Positions 8,736 through 17,912 are shown, counted from the first letter of the stretch. The stretch is DNA of 64,000 nt from Cognatazoarcus halotolerans (GCF_009800965.1 NZ_WUAF01000007.1:62001-126000); one strand, 5' to 3'. The notes: generated by a model from the sequence alone, not told the origin. Program-made: numbers and translations.

Positions 8736-10025
8736 TCAAAGGCCCATGCAGTTGGCGTAGTAGGTGGTGGTCGCCGGCCAGTCGGAGAACACGCCGAGGA
8801 CGCCCACCTTGCGCGCCAGTACGTCGAGTACGCGCATCGTGTCGCCTTCGCGCGATACCGCCGAATCGAAGCTCTGGTAGTAGAAGCCGTTGTTGCCGTC
8901 GGCAAGGATGCCGGAGCGCTCGAGCGTCCACGCGATCATGTCGAGGCCGGCGGCCTTCGCGTCCATCGCCGCCTGCGAGGGAATGATCTCGCCGGCCGCG
9001 TTGGCGCTCAGCAGAGCGAAGATCGGCGGTGCCCAGATGTTGATGCCTTCCGCCTTGTACTGTGCCAGTTCGGCCGCGCTCGGCACATCGGCCATGGTGT
9101 TGGCGTCATCCAGGTAAACCGCCTGGCGGCCGAAGCGCGGCTCGTGGGCGACCCAGTACAGCACGTCGGCCTTGTTGAAGGACTGGGCGAAGACGTCGCG
9201 GGCGGGCACGAAGGCGTCCTTGTATTCGTCGATCATCTTCTGCGCATAGGCTTCCTGGCTGAAGCCGTCGAACGGCATGGTCACCGCCGGGCTCTTGAGT
9301 TCCGGGGTCATCTTCACGCCCAGCGCCTTGAACAGGGCGATGCTCTCCTTGTGGGTCATGAGCGTGCCGCTGGTCGGGCCGGAATACAGGTCGGTGCGGA
9401 AGTCCGCGGTGCCTGCCATGTATTCGGCCACGGTGCGGGCGCGCGGGTTGGAGCCGTCCATCTTGCCGTGCAGGCGCTTGAACTCGGCCAGGGTGATGTC
9501 GGAGGTGCGGCACTCGGCGCTGGCCGGCGTGATCAGCTTGCCGTCGGCGTCGAGCGTGGCGGGCGTGAAGGGCTTGGTGCACTTGGCCGCCAGCTCGGGG
9601 ATGGCGAGGATGTCGGTGGTGGTGTGCAGGTCGTTCTGGGCGTGACGGCAGACCAGTTCCTTGTCCTTGGTGAAGGTCACGTCGCATTCGATGATGCCGG
9701 CACCCATGCGCGCCGCGGCAATGTAGGACTCGCGGGTGTGTTCCGGAAACTGCAGGGCCGCGCCGCGGTGACCGATCGAGAAAGCGCTGCGGCGCATGGG
9801 GCGGTTCTCGCACGAGGCGAGGCGGCGCTTGAGCGGGCTGTCGGCCATGTCGTCGACGAGGAACAGCGGTCGGGGACCGACGGTAACGGCCTGCGAATAG
9901 GCATGCGACGGTTTCCCGTGCCAGGTGCGGTCCTGGTCGTGGTCCGGTCTGTCGGCCATTGCGAGGCCCGGCAGCGCGGCAAGCGCCACCATCAGGCTCA
10001 TCATCGAAAGGGTTTTCGGGGGCAC
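8736..10025 (-). CDS. secreted glycerophosphodiester phosphodiesterase
   Basis: 429 residues. The start is GTG at 10025, preceded by AGGAGA. A signal peptide ends near residue 24 (ALPGLAMA). The GDPD domain begins with [15 protein letters not shown] (catalytic His about 86), followed by [11 protein letters not shown] and [14 protein letters not shown], and ends with [14 protein letters not shown]. It should hydrolyse glycerophosphodiesters in the periplasm to glycerol 3-phosphate and an alcohol, as GlpQ does. Insertions make it longer than typical 330-residue GlpQ. With the divergent secreted nuclease-like gene nearby, it suggests phosphate scavenging (inference); no clear Pho box was found. 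Confidence 0.9.
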   Translation of the reverse strand: MPPKTLSMMSLMVALAALPGLAMADRPDHDQDRTWHGKPSHAYSQAVTVGPRPLFLVDDMADSPLKRRLASCENRPMRRSAFSIGHRGAALQFPEHTRESYIAAARMGAGIIECDVTFTKDKELVCRHAQNDLHTTTDILAIPELAAKCTKPFTPATLDADGKLITPASAECRTSDITLAEFKRLHGKMDGSNPRARTVAEYMAGTADFRTDLYSGPTSGTLMTHKESIALFKALGVKMTPELKSPAVTMPFDGFSQEAYAQKMIDEYKDAFVPARDVFAQSFNKADVLYWVAHEPRFGRQAVYLDDANTMADVPSAAELAQYKAEGINIWAPPIFALLSANAAGEIIPSQAAMDAKAAGLDMIAWTLERSGILADGNNGFYYQSFDSAVSREGDTMRVLDVLARKVGVLGVFSDWPATTTYYANCMGL

Positions 10026-10302
10026 GGCTTTCTCCTTTTTGGGGTCGGGTATGGACTGGCTGCGGGCTTGCGCAAGCCCGTGCTGCCGAACGTAGGCCGT
10101 GCAGATTGCCGGGGCATTAAGGGCAGTTTGCGGTTCTTCGCGGACGCAACGCCGCCGTCACGGTGCCCGAACCGGCTCGCCGTGCGACGGAGCGTCGGGC
10201 CCGAAACATTCCGGACATTTCGATGAAAGGGGCATGCAATCTCGCGCTGGGAGGATGTCTCCATGGCCGCACGGCCACCCCTCACCCGATGGAGCCGAAC
10301 CC

Positions 10303-11001
10303 ATGCTGAACAGATCATTCATCGCCGCACTGCTGGCCCTCTCGGCCGCCCACGCCCACGCCATCCAGACCGTCGAATACGGTTGGGAAGACGGCCGTGG
10401 CACCATCCTCGGCGGCTTCGGCAATCTCGTCGATGCAAGCAACGTCACCGGCGCGCAGACCGGCAGCACCGGCAGTGGCAGCTACGGTGTCCCGGGTGCC
10501 CACAGTGGCGATCGCTTTCTCCACGTTGCCGAGGCACCGCACTCAGGCACGCCGCAGGCCTATCTCGCGATGGTTGGTGGCCTCGTCAGCGGCGACGTCG
10601 TCACGGCGAGCTTCTTCGGCTACGACCTCAGCGCCGGCGGCAGCCCGTCGCTGCGCATCTGGGCTCACTACGCCGACAGCGCCGATATCGCCAGCTACCT
10701 CGGCTCGGCCGGCGGCAACGATGCCTTCACCGACGGCTCGGGCTGGAGCGAAGTGGGTCATCAATGGACCTTCGACAATGCCGCCGCCGATGCTCTGGTG
10801 ATCGAGGCTCGTCTGTACAGCAGCCCGGCCACCGATGCCACGGCGCGCAGCGATTACTGGATCGACAGCCTGCGCGTGAGCGCCCCGGACACCGCGCACA
10901 TCGCTACGGCCGCGGCGGTACCGGAACCGCGCGGCTACGCGATGCTGCTTGCCGGCCTTGGCATGATCGGGCTGACCGCAGCCCGTCGCAGCAGACGCTG
11001 A
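10303..11001 (+). CDS. PEP-CTERM sorting domain protein
   Basis: 232 residues: signal peptide (LLALSAAHAHA), a secreted beta-rich Ser/Gly/Asp-rich body, and a C-terminal PEP-CTERM tag (VPEPRGYAMLLAGLG followed by a basic RRSRR tail). Proteins of this type are processed by exosortase at the membrane and often belong to the extracellular matrix. The ATG at 10303 has GGAG 8 bases upstream. It lies 16 bases before the next PEP-CTERM gene, so the two are probably co-transcribed. The function of the body is not recognised. Confidence 0.85.
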   Translation: MLNRSFIAALLALSAAHAHAIQTVEYGWEDGRGTILGGFGNLVDASNVTGAQTGSTGSGSYGVPGAHSGDRFLHVAEAPHSGTPQAYLAMVGGLVSGDVVTASFFGYDLSAGGSPSLRIWAHYADSADIASYLGSAGGNDAFTDGSGWSEVGHQWTFDNAAADALVIEARLYSSPATDATARSDYWIDSLRVSAPDTAHIATAAAVPEPRGYAMLLAGLGMIGLTAARRSRR

Positions 11002-11017
11002 GCCGGGAGGCGCGATC

Positions 11018-12418
11018 ATGAACTTCCGGCTCAAACCCCTGCTCGTCGGCCTCGGCGCCTGCGTCATCGCCGCGCCCGCGATGTCGGCCGACACGGTGCG
11101 CTTCGCGACCTTCAACGCTTCGCTCAACCGCAACGCCAGCGGCGACCTGCTGGTCGACCTCGCCAACCCGCTGGGCAGCAGCGGCAGCATCCGGCAGGCC
11201 CACAACGTGGCCGAGATCATCCAGCGCGTCGCGCCCGACGTGCTGCTGATCAACGAGTTCGACCTCGACCTGAACGGCACGCCGGGTGCCGGCAGCACAC
11301 CCATGCCGCTCGGCTATTCGAGCGCCGCCGCCGGCCTCTTCCAGGACAACTTCCTGTCCGCCAGCCACGGCAACGCGGTGCGCGGCATGACCGACGGCAT
11401 CGACTACGCCTATCGCTACACGCCCAACACCAACACCGGCGTGGCCTCCGGCTTCGACCTCAACAACGACGGGATGGTGGGTGGCGGCGACGACGCCTTC
11501 GGTTTCGGCAGTTTCGCCGGGCAGTACGGTTTCACCATCTACTCGCGTTTCGAGATCGTCGGCGTGCGCAGCTTCCAGAACTTCCGGTGGAAGGACATGC
11601 CGGGCAACCTCCTCACCAACGACCCGACGGCCAACAAGCTGTCGGATTTCTACAGCCCCGATGAGGTCGATGCGCTTCGCCTGTCCTCCAAGAACCATGT
11701 GGACCTGACCCTCAAGGTCGGCGACCAGGAGGTGCATTTCCTCACCGCCCACCCCACGCCGCCAACCTTCGACGGCGCCGAGGATCGCAACGGCAAACGC
11801 AACCACGACGAGATCCGCTTCTGGTCCGACTACGTCAGCGGCGGCGCCACGGGCAGCTACATCTACGACGACCAGGGCGGCAGCGGCGGCCTCGCAGCGG
11901 GTGCGAAGTTCGTCATCGCCGGCGACTACAACGCCGACCCGCTGGATGGCGACTCCTTCGCCGGGGCGATCGGCCAGCTGCTCGGCAATCCGCGGGTGAA
12001 TTCTGCGATGACGCCGGCCAGCGCCGGGGGCGTGCAGGCCGCCACCGACCCGAGCAACAACGGCAGCGCCAACCAGTCGCAGCGCGGCGATCCCGCCAAC
12101 GACACCGCCGACTTCTCGGATTCGGCACCGGGCAACCTGCGGGTGGACTACGTGCTGCCCTCCGCCGACATGGCAATCAGCGGTTCAGGGGTGTTCTGGC
12201 CGACCGACGAAGTACAGGGCGACAGCAACGACAGCGGCGCGCTGTTCGACCTGGTCGGCACCTTCCGCAACCAGAACCTCTACGCCAACTTCCCCAGTTC
12301 CGATCACAAGGCGGTGTGGGTGGATGTGCAGGTGGCCGCGGTGCCCGAGCCGGAAAGCTGGGCGATGACGCTGGCTGGCCTGGCGCTGGTGGGATCGCTG
12401 GTGCGCCGTCGCCGCTGA
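11018..12418 (+). CDS. secreted endonuclease/exonuclease/phosphatase-fold protein with PEP-CTERM tag
   Basis: 466 residues. Signal peptide ending PAMSADT, then an EEP-fold enzyme: RFATFNASLNR (first motif with Asn), DVLLINEFDLDLNG (metal-binding Glu), HFLTAHPTPP, FVIAGDYNADPLDGDSF (GDxN), RVDYVLPS, and FPSSDHKAVWVDV (SDH catalytic end). All key residues of DNase I-type phosphodiesterases are present. The C-terminus is a PEP-CTERM anchor (VPEPESWAMTLAGLALVG plus RRRR). It should act outside the inner membrane on DNA, phospholipid or phosphate esters; the substrate is not determined. Possible roles are extracellular DNA turnover in biofilm or phosphate supply. Confidence 0.88.
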   Translation: MNFRLKPLLVGLGACVIAAPAMSADTVRFATFNASLNRNASGDLLVDLANPLGSSGSIRQAHNVAEIIQRVAPDVLLINEFDLDLNGTPGAGSTPMPLGYSSAAAGLFQDNFLSASHGNAVRGMTDGIDYAYRYTPNTNTGVASGFDLNNDGMVGGGDDAFGFGSFAGQYGFTIYSRFEIVGVRSFQNFRWKDMPGNLLTNDPTANKLSDFYSPDEVDALRLSSKNHVDLTLKVGDQEVHFLTAHPTPPTFDGAEDRNGKRNHDEIRFWSDYVSGGATGSYIYDDQGGSGGLAAGAKFVIAGDYNADPLDGDSFAGAIGQLLGNPRVNSAMTPASAGGVQAATDPSNNGSANQSQRGDPANDTADFSDSAPGNLRVDYVLPSADMAISGSGVFWPTDEVQGDSNDSGALFDLVGTFRNQNLYANFPSSDHKAVWVDVQVAAVPEPESWAMTLAGLALVGSLVRRRR

Positions 12419-12445
12419 TCGCCCGCGGGCGGCGCGGGCGAGGGC

Positions 12446-13531
12446 TCAGACCGGTTCGACCTCATCGTCGAGCGTGGGGTAGTCGGTGTAGCCGGCAGCG
12501 CCTGGGCTGTAGAAGGTGGCCGGGTTCGGTTTGTTGAGCGCTGCGTTGCGACGGATCCGCTCCGGCAGGTCGGGATTGGCGAGGAAGGCGGTGCCGAAAG
12601 CGACCGCATCGAGCTTGCCGGCCTCGATCGCAGCCACGGCCTCGGCGGCGGTGTAGCCCATGTTGCCGATGAGTACGCCGCGATAGCGTTCCCGCACCGG
12701 TGTCACCACGTCGCCCTGCTGCTTGCCGAAGAAGTCCCCGCGCATCAGGTGCAGGTAGGCCAGCGAGTAGTCGTTGAGCCGCTCGGCGAGCCAGCTTGCC
12801 AGGCCCAGCGGATCGCTGTCGATCATGTCGTTGTAGCTGTTGAGCGGCGAAATGCGCAGGCCGACGCGCTCGCTGCCCCACACCGCGCAGACCGCGTCGA
12901 GCACCTCGAGCAGCAGCCGCGCGCGGTTTTCGATCGGGCCGCCGTAGGGACCGCTGCGCTTGTTCGATCCATCCCGCAGGAACTCGTCGAGCAGGTAGCC
13001 GTTGGCGCCATGCACCTCGACGCCGTCGAAACCGGCCGCCTTTGCATTGACCGCTGCCTGGGCAAAGCCCGCGACGATGGCCGGCAGCTCGTCGTCGCGC
13101 AGGGCGCGCGGCACGGTGTACGGCTGCTTGCCCTGGGGCGTGTGCACCTCGTCATTGGCGATCGCGATGGCGCTCGGCGCTACCGCTTCGCGGCCGTCGT
13201 TGAGCAGCGGGTGGCAGGCGCGGCCGCCGTGCCAGATCTGCAGGACGATACGTCCGCCGGCCGCGTGCACCGCATCGGTGACCTTCTTCCAGCCGGCGAT
13301 CTGCTCGGGCGAATGGATGCCGGGCTCTTTCCAGAAAGCCGAGCAGCCCTCCATGGCCATGGTGGCTTCGGCCACGATCAGCCCGGCGCTGGCGCGCTGA
13401 GCGTAGTACTCGGCCATCAGCGCGCCCGGCACGTGGCCGTCTTCGGCGCGGGTGCGGGTGAGCGGCGCCATGAGGATACGGTTGGGCAGCGACAGGGCGC
13501 CGGCCTGCAGGGGAGAGAACAGGGAAGTCAT
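12446..13531 (-). CDS. old yellow enzyme family alkene reductase (NemA-like)
   Basis: 361-residue FMN-dependent ene-reductase. Seen: MTSLFSPLQAGALSLPNRI start, LMAPLTRTRA, the FMN/substrate loop VEVHGANGYLLDEFLRDG followed by SNKRSGPYGGPIENR, and the C-terminal phosphate site AVAFGTAFLANPDLPERI. Such enzymes reduce activated alkenes, nitro compounds and nitrate esters with NADPH. It is divergent from the HxlR-type regulator, which very likely controls it, a common pairing for electrophile-responsive reductases. Confidence 0.9.
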   Translation of the reverse strand: MTSLFSPLQAGALSLPNRILMAPLTRTRAEDGHVPGALMAEYYAQRASAGLIVAEATMAMEGCSAFWKEPGIHSPEQIAGWKKVTDAVHAAGGRIVLQIWHGGRACHPLLNDGREAVAPSAIAIANDEVHTPQGKQPYTVPRALRDDELPAIVAGFAQAAVNAKAAGFDGVEVHGANGYLLDEFLRDGSNKRSGPYGGPIENRARLLLEVLDAVCAVWGSERVGLRISPLNSYNDMIDSDPLGLASWLAERLNDYSLAYLHLMRGDFFGKQQGDVVTPVRERYRGVLIGNMGYTAAEAVAAIEAGKLDAVAFGTAFLANPDLPERIRRNAALNKPNPATFYSPGAAGYTDYPTLDDEVEPV

Positions 13532-13588
13532 GGGGTGGGTGTTCCTGTGCGGAGTGAGTGAGACACGACCGTCTTGAGTGTGGGGACT

Positions 13589-13627
13589 CAGGTGACTAAT
13601 ATCAACCAGTGGTATTTTGGTAACCTG
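13589..13627. promoter_or_regulatory. 39-bp imperfect palindrome between the reductase and HxlR genes
   Basis: A dyad centred at 13608 with perfect CAGGT / ACCTG ends and 12 of 19 arm positions paired overall. It lies in the short intergenic region between the divergent ene-reductase and HxlR genes, so it is a candidate HxlR operator. Confidence 0.45.
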
Positions 13628-13642
13628 CTTTCGAGTCCCGAC

Positions 13643-13984
13643 ATGCGTACATCCGAAAACTGTAATACGACGGGCGACGACACCGCCGAGCCCTGCCCGA
13701 TCGAGCGCGGCATGCGCATCCTCGGTGGCAAGTGGAAGGGCTCGATCCTGTGGCATCTAAAGGATGGGCCACTGCGCTTCAACGAACTTGCACGCCAGCT
13801 GGGAGGCGCAAGCAAGAAGATGGTCGACCAGCGACTCAAGGAAATGGAGGAACAGGGTCTGGTGTTGCGTGAGGTGATCAGCACCCGCCCGATCGCGGTT
13901 GCCTACAGCATGACCGATACCGGGCGCAGTGCCTTGCGGGTGCTCGAGGCGCTCAAGGAATGGACCGATGCGAATCGCTTCTGA
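13643..13984 (+). CDS. HxlR family transcriptional regulator
   Basis: 113 residues. Winged-helix HxlR signature: CPIERGMRILGGKWKGSILW, then GPLRFNELARQLGGASKKM (recognition helix) and LVLREV...PIAVAYSMTDTGRS. The Cys before PIERG is the position used for redox or electrophile sensing in QorR/YodB-type members. The ATG at 13643 is preferred over the upstream in-frame start, which would sit in the presumed operator. Divergent from the old-yellow-enzyme gene, which it probably represses until electrophile stress. Confidence 0.88.
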   Translation: MRTSENCNTTGDDTAEPCPIERGMRILGGKWKGSILWHLKDGPLRFNELARQLGGASKKMVDQRLKEMEEQGLVLREVISTRPIAVAYSMTDTGRSALRVLEALKEWTDANRF

Positions 13985-14137
13985 GCCACTCGCCGGGGTG
14001 ATCTGAAACCTCGTCGTCACATTTCGCGGCTAGAATGCCCGCACCGGCGCCTCCGCGGCGCCAGCCGATACGGACTCCCGCAAGCCGTGCCCGCCAGCGT
14101 GGGCCCGAGCGACGCGCAGAATGCGTATCCCCAGACG

Positions 14138-14728
14138 ATGCCGACCCCACGACCTGTTGTCTTCTGCCCACCGGCCGTCCCGCCTGCCCCGATCGGGCGC
14201 GGTGCGGACGGATCAATACTGAGCCTCCGGCCGGTTCATCCAGCCGACACGGCGCGGATGCGCGCCTTCATCGAGGGGCTGTCCTTTGGCGCCCGCTATT
14301 TCCGTTTCGGTTGTGGTGAACCGCATTTCAGCGATGCCGAGTTCCGCCGCCTGTGCGACCCGGACACCTCGGTCTGTGCCGACTTCATCGTGGTGCGAAG
14401 CAAGGACGGCAGGGAGAGCGCGGTTGCGTCGGCTCGCTACTGCGTGCAGCCCGATGGCAAGCGTTGCGAATTCGCGATCGCGGTGGCCGACGACTGGCAG
14501 GGACGCGGGCTCGGCCGCCGGCTCATCGAGGCCTTGCTGAAGAACGCGCGCCGCAACGGGTTGGTCCTGATGTTCGGCAAGGTTCTCGCCACCAACGGAC
14601 GCATGCTCGAATTCGCCCGGCGCAACGGCTTCGAAGTGCTCACCGATGCCGGCGACCCGGCCATCCGCACCGTCACACTTGCGCTCGAGGCCGACGAGGC
14701 GGACCCGACGCGGCAGCAGCCCCTCTGA
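14138..14728 (+). CDS. GNAT family N-acetyltransferase
   Basis: About 196 residues. The acetyl-CoA loop DDWQGRGLGRRLIEALLKNA is clear, followed by LATNGRMLEFARRNGFEV. The N-terminal part (LRPVHPADTARMRAFIEGLS) resembles the acetyltransferase domain of Pat-type protein acetylases, but no ATP-grasp or CoA-ligase part is attached. The start is uncertain: the ATG at 14138 was used, and a GTG at 14087 is possible; neither has a good ribosome binding site. It stands just upstream of the ECF sigma operon on the same strand. Confidence 0.82.
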   Translation: MPTPRPVVFCPPAVPPAPIGRGADGSILSLRPVHPADTARMRAFIEGLSFGARYFRFGCGEPHFSDAEFRRLCDPDTSVCADFIVVRSKDGRESAVASARYCVQPDGKRCEFAIAVADDWQGRGLGRRLIEALLKNARRNGLVLMFGKVLATNGRMLEFARRNGFEVLTDAGDPAIRTVTLALEADEADPTRQQPL

Positions 14729-14777
14729 TCGGGCCCTGACCAACCGACGAGACTGCACTGCACGCGGCGACTGCGCG

Positions 14778-14805
14778 TGTAACCTTTTACCGGCTTGCTC
14801 CGTCC
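14778..14805 (+). promoter_or_regulatory. candidate ECF-sigma promoter
   Basis: TGTAACC at 14778-14784 and CGTCC at 14801-14805, 16 bases apart, lie 25 bases before the start of the ECF sigma gene. Several ECF factors recognise GTAACC-type -35 elements, so this is a plausible autoregulated promoter. It is inferred from sequence only. Confidence 0.45.
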
Positions 14806-14829
14806 AATTGGCAACAAAAGGAGGGGAGC

Positions 14830-15564
14830 ATGAACACATTCGTCGAAGGTGGCGTCGATCGCGTTCCGGTGGCCGATACCGACCTGGCGCGCAGCATCGT
14901 TGCCAACGAACCTGGCGCCTTCGAGCGCCTCATGCGTCAGCACAATCGACGCCTGTTCAGGGTCGCACGCAGCATCCTGCGCGACGACGCCGAGGCCGAG
15001 GACGCCCTGCAGGAGGGCTACATCAAGGCCTTCCGGGCAATGCCGGGATATCGCGCCGATGCCCGGTTGTCGACCTGGCTGACCCGCATCATCGTCAATC
15101 AGGCGCTCGAGTACCGGCGGCGGGCACCGGCCGGAAACGGTGCCGATGCGCATCCCGACGAGTACATCGACGGGGATGCTGCGAGGGCGCCGGAAACGCC
15201 CGAGACGCTGGCCATGCGGGAGGACCTGCGGCGCCTCATCGAGCAGGCCATCGACGACTTGCCCGAGCCTTATCGCGGCGTCTTCATGCTGCGTGCCGTC
15301 GAGGGCCTGAGCGTCGACGAAACCGCCGCGTCGCTGGGAATCTCCGAGGCCAATACCAAGATCCGCATGTTGCGCGCCAGGGCGCGACTGCGCGAATCGC
15401 TCGGTCAGCGCCTCGGTCCCCTGTTGGAGAACGTCTTTGCCTTCGACGGCCAGCGTTGCGACCGCATCGTGTCGCATGTCTGCGCCCGTCTGGGCCTTCC
15501 CGCGCCGCCGCCCCTGGCGAGCGATGTCCTGCTGCCGTCCACCACACCGAGGAGCTTCTCATGA
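14830..15564 (+). CDS. ECF-type RNA polymerase sigma factor
   Basis: 244 residues. Region 2 is seen as FERLMRQHNRRLFRVARSIL and AEDALQEGYIKAFRAM, with the -10 recognition helix DARLSTWLTRIIVNQAL. Region 4 is DLPEPYRGVFMLRAVEG through LSVDETAASLGISEANTKIR. An extra C-terminal tail of about 45 residues has two Cys (RCDRIVSHVC). The ATG at 14830 follows AAAAGGAGG. No anti-sigma gene is adjacent. The next gene, a Tat-exported ferritin-like protein, overlaps its stop by ATGA, so the two are co-expressed, presumably in an oxidative or envelope stress response. Confidence 0.92.
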   Translation: MNTFVEGGVDRVPVADTDLARSIVANEPGAFERLMRQHNRRLFRVARSILRDDAEAEDALQEGYIKAFRAMPGYRADARLSTWLTRIIVNQALEYRRRAPAGNGADAHPDEYIDGDAARAPETPETLAMREDLRRLIEQAIDDLPEPYRGVFMLRAVEGLSVDETAASLGISEANTKIRMLRARARLRESLGQRLGPLLENVFAFDGQRCDRIVSHVCARLGLPAPPPLASDVLLPSTTPRSFS

Positions 15565-16148
15565 ACACCCGAGTCAACCCCTTTGCCGCGCTCGAGATGC
15601 AGACCCGCAGGCGCTTCCTCGCCGCTTCAGGCACCACGCTCTCGGCGGCGGCCATCGCCATGCTTGCCGGTCGCCCTGCGCTCGCCGCCGCCAGACCGGC
15701 CACGGCCGACGAGGCGCAGGCGGATGCGCGGATTCTCAATACCGCACTCGGAGCAGAGCTCGAAGCGATTGCCGCCTATGGCGTGGGTGCGCAGAGCGGG
15801 CTGCTGCAGAAACCGGTGCTGGCGCTCGCCCTGCAGTTCCAGGGGCACCACAAGGCGCATGCCGAGGCGCTTGCGCAGGCGGTCCGAAAGCTTGGCGGCA
15901 CGCCTGTCGAGGCCCGCGAGCACTACGCTTTCCCCACCGAGACCTTGAAGACCCAGAACGACGTGCTTGGCTTTGCCGCCGGGCTCGAACGCGGAGCGGT
16001 GAGTGCCTACCTCGGTGCCGTGCCCTTGTTCCGTGAGCGCGAACTGGCGAGCGCGGCGGCCAGCATCCTTGGCGACGAGGCGATGCACTGGGCCGTGCTG
16101 CGCCAGGCGCTCGGACAGGATCCCGTCCCCGGCGCCTTCATGTCATGA
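15561..16148 (+). CDS. Tat-exported ferritin-like domain protein
   Basis: 195 residues. The N-terminus has a twin-arginine signal (QTRRRFLAASG) ending near LAAARP. The mature part is a four-helix ferritin-like bundle with E-x-x-A-x-x-x-Y, Q-x-x-H-x-x-H and E-x-x-H patterns (LGAELEAIAAYGVGA; FQGHHKAHAEAL; GDEAMHWAVL). These can bind a diiron or other metal pair. The ATG overlaps the sigma factor stop (ATGA), and its own stop overlaps the next start the same way. A role in handling iron or reactive oxygen in the periplasm is inferred. Confidence 0.82.
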   Translation: MNTRVNPFAALEMQTRRRFLAASGTTLSAAAIAMLAGRPALAAARPATADEAQADARILNTALGAELEAIAAYGVGAQSGLLQKPVLALALQFQGHHKAHAEALAQAVRKLGGTPVEAREHYAFPTETLKTQNDVLGFAAGLERGAVSAYLGAVPLFRERELASAAASILGDEAMHWAVLRQALGQDPVPGAFMS

Positions 16149-16638
16149 ACAACACGCCCGTCGCACTGTTATTGGTCGCCGCCGCGGCCTTGCCGTCCGG
16201 CGGTGCTCCAACGGCACCGATGATCTCGTCAGCAGCAAGCTGCCCGATCTGCAGGCATACCAGCTCAGCCTCAAGGCCCCGCCACCGCCGGCCGGGAGCT
16301 TCGACATCGCGGCGGCGGCACGGGGCAAGCGTCTGTTCGAAGGTCGCGCAGGGTGTGCCGGCTGTCACGCCGGACCATTGTTCACCGACGCCAATATCCG
16401 CCTGCATCTGCCCGGCGACTCCATGGCGGAACCGGAGGCGACAAGCTATGCGGCACGTTCCGCAACCGGCCTGTACCGTACCACCCCGTTGCGCGGCGCC
16501 TGGCAACACCCGCCCTATTTCCATGACGGGTCTGCGGCGACGCTGGAAGAGGTCGTGGCGATCTACGACAGGCGGCAGGGGCTCGGGCTGACTAGCGGCG
16601 AGCGTAGCGATCTGACCGAGTACCTCAAGTCGCTTTAG
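16145..16638 (+). pseudogene. internally deleted and frame-shifted cytochrome c gene
   Basis: An ATG at 16145 overlaps the previous stop (ATGA) and begins a signal-like peptide MNNTPVALLLVAAAALPSGG. That frame soon loses sense. From about 16209 a different frame encodes the end of a larger cytochrome c: LVSSKLPDLQAYQLSLKAPP, a single heme site GCAGCHAGPLFTDAN, a PLRGAWQHPPYFHDGSAATL block and YLKSL at the stop. The region between signal peptide and C-terminal domain, which should hold further domains, is missing. This looks like a deletion with a frameshift in the third gene of the ECF operon. Confidence 0.65.
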
Positions 16639-16731
16639 ACTCCACGATGAATCCTGTGCGGGGCCGTCGGCCCCCGGCGGCGCGAACGGAGCCTGTCGCA
16701 CCGTGTACCCGGATCAAGGGAGGCGCATGAC

Positions 16732-17496
16732 ATGAAACTGCAGATTGTCTCGGACTTGCACCTTGGGCTGGCGCCGCTGGTGTTGCCGGACACCGGCGCC
16801 GAGCTGGTGATTCTCGCCGGCGACATCCATCGGCCGCCGCAGGCAATGGAGTGGGCAAAGGCGCTGGGCCGGCCGGTGCTCTACGTGGCCGGCAATCACG
16901 AATACTACGGTTCGAGCATTCCCGCGACCGACCAGCTGCTGCAGACGCTCGGCCGCGACAGTCTCGTCAGCGTGCTCAACTGCGGCGAAAGACGGATCGG
17001 CGGGGTGCGTTTCCTCGGTGCGACGTTGTGGACCGATTTCCGGATTGCCGGCGACGGCCCGCAGCGCGAGGTGGCGATGAACCAGGCTGTCGCCTTCAGC
17101 CGGGACTTCAGCCGTATTGCGGTCGATGACGTGCAGCAGCGGGTGTTCACGCCGCAACACTGTGCCGAGCTGTTCGAACGACATCTGCGCTGGCTCGAGA
17201 AACGGCTGGCCGAGCCCTTCGACGGGGAAACCGTGGTGGTGACGCATTTCGCACCCTCGCCCGGGAGCATCGCTGCCCGCTTCGCCGGCTCGCCGCTCAA
17301 TGCCTGCTTCGTCTCCGACCTCACGTCGCTGGTCGGTGACAGCGGCGCCGCGCTGTGGATCCACGGCCATACTCACGACAGCTTCGACTACCGTCTTGGC
17401 AGGACCCGCGTGTTGGCAAATCCACGCGGTTACGTGCAGGGCGGCAAGGTCGAGAACCCGGCTTTCGATCCTGCCCTCACCGTCTGCATCGACTGA
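16732..17496 (+). CDS. metallophosphoesterase
   Basis: 254 residues of the calcineurin-like phosphoesterase fold. Metal motifs: SDLHLG (residues 7-12), LAGDIH (GD), VAGNHEYYG (GNHE), [10 protein letters not shown] and [12 protein letters not shown] (GHTH). The ATG at 16732 follows GGGAGG. No signal peptide. The substrate is unknown; small soluble members cleave cyclic nucleotides, dinucleotides or phosphoesters. Confidence 0.9.
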   Translation: MKLQIVSDLHLGLAPLVLPDTGAELVILAGDIHRPPQAMEWAKALGRPVLYVAGNHEYYGSSIPATDQLLQTLGRDSLVSVLNCGERRIGGVRFLGATLWTDFRIAGDGPQREVAMNQAVAFSRDFSRIAVDDVQQRVFTPQHCAELFERHLRWLEKRLAEPFDGETVVVTHFAPSPGSIAARFAGSPLNACFVSDLTSLVGDSGAALWIHGHTHDSFDYRLGRTRVLANPRGYVQGGKVENPAFDPALTVCID

Positions 17497-17569
17497 GCAT
17501 CCCGTTTGCTATGATCGGCGCCAACGCGCTGGCCGGCCGGACGGCCCGGCGCCCATGTGGAGCATGTTG

Positions 17570-17887
17570 ATGAACTGGGCAATACTGGTAGTCGCGGGTC
17601 TGTTCGAGATCGGCTGGGCAATCGGACTCAAGTACACCGAGGGCTTCACCCGCCTGTGGCCGACCGTCGGCACGGTGCTGTCGATGATCATCAGTGTCGG
17701 CCTGCTTGGCCTGGCGATGAAGGCGCTGCCGGTCGGCACGGCCTATGCGGTGTGGGTCGGCGTCGGAGCCATTGGCACCGCGCTGCTCGGCATCATCCTG
17801 TTCAAGGAACCGGCCACTGCGGCACGGCTGCTGAGCCTCGCCCTCATCCTTGCGGGCATTGTCGGTCTCAAGTTGTCGTCATCCTGA
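17570..17887 (+). CDS. gdx: guanidinium exporter of the SMR family
   Basis: 105 residues with four membrane helices. [20 protein letters not shown] carries the essential Glu of helix 1, and [29 protein letters not shown] and [16 protein letters not shown] match SugE/Gdx closely. Gdx exchanges guanidinium for protons across the inner membrane. The ATG at 17570 has GGAG upstream. A short GC-rich hairpin with an ACGG loop at 17536-17550 precedes the gene. It recalls half of a guanidine-II riboswitch but its partner hairpin was not convincing. Confidence 0.9.
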   Translation: MNWAILVVAGLFEIGWAIGLKYTEGFTRLWPTVGTVLSMIISVGLLGLAMKALPVGTAYAVWVGVGAIGTALLGIILFKEPATAARLLSLALILAGIVGLKLSSS

Positions 17888-17912
17888 AACGGCATAGTCG
17901 AAGCGCATTGCC

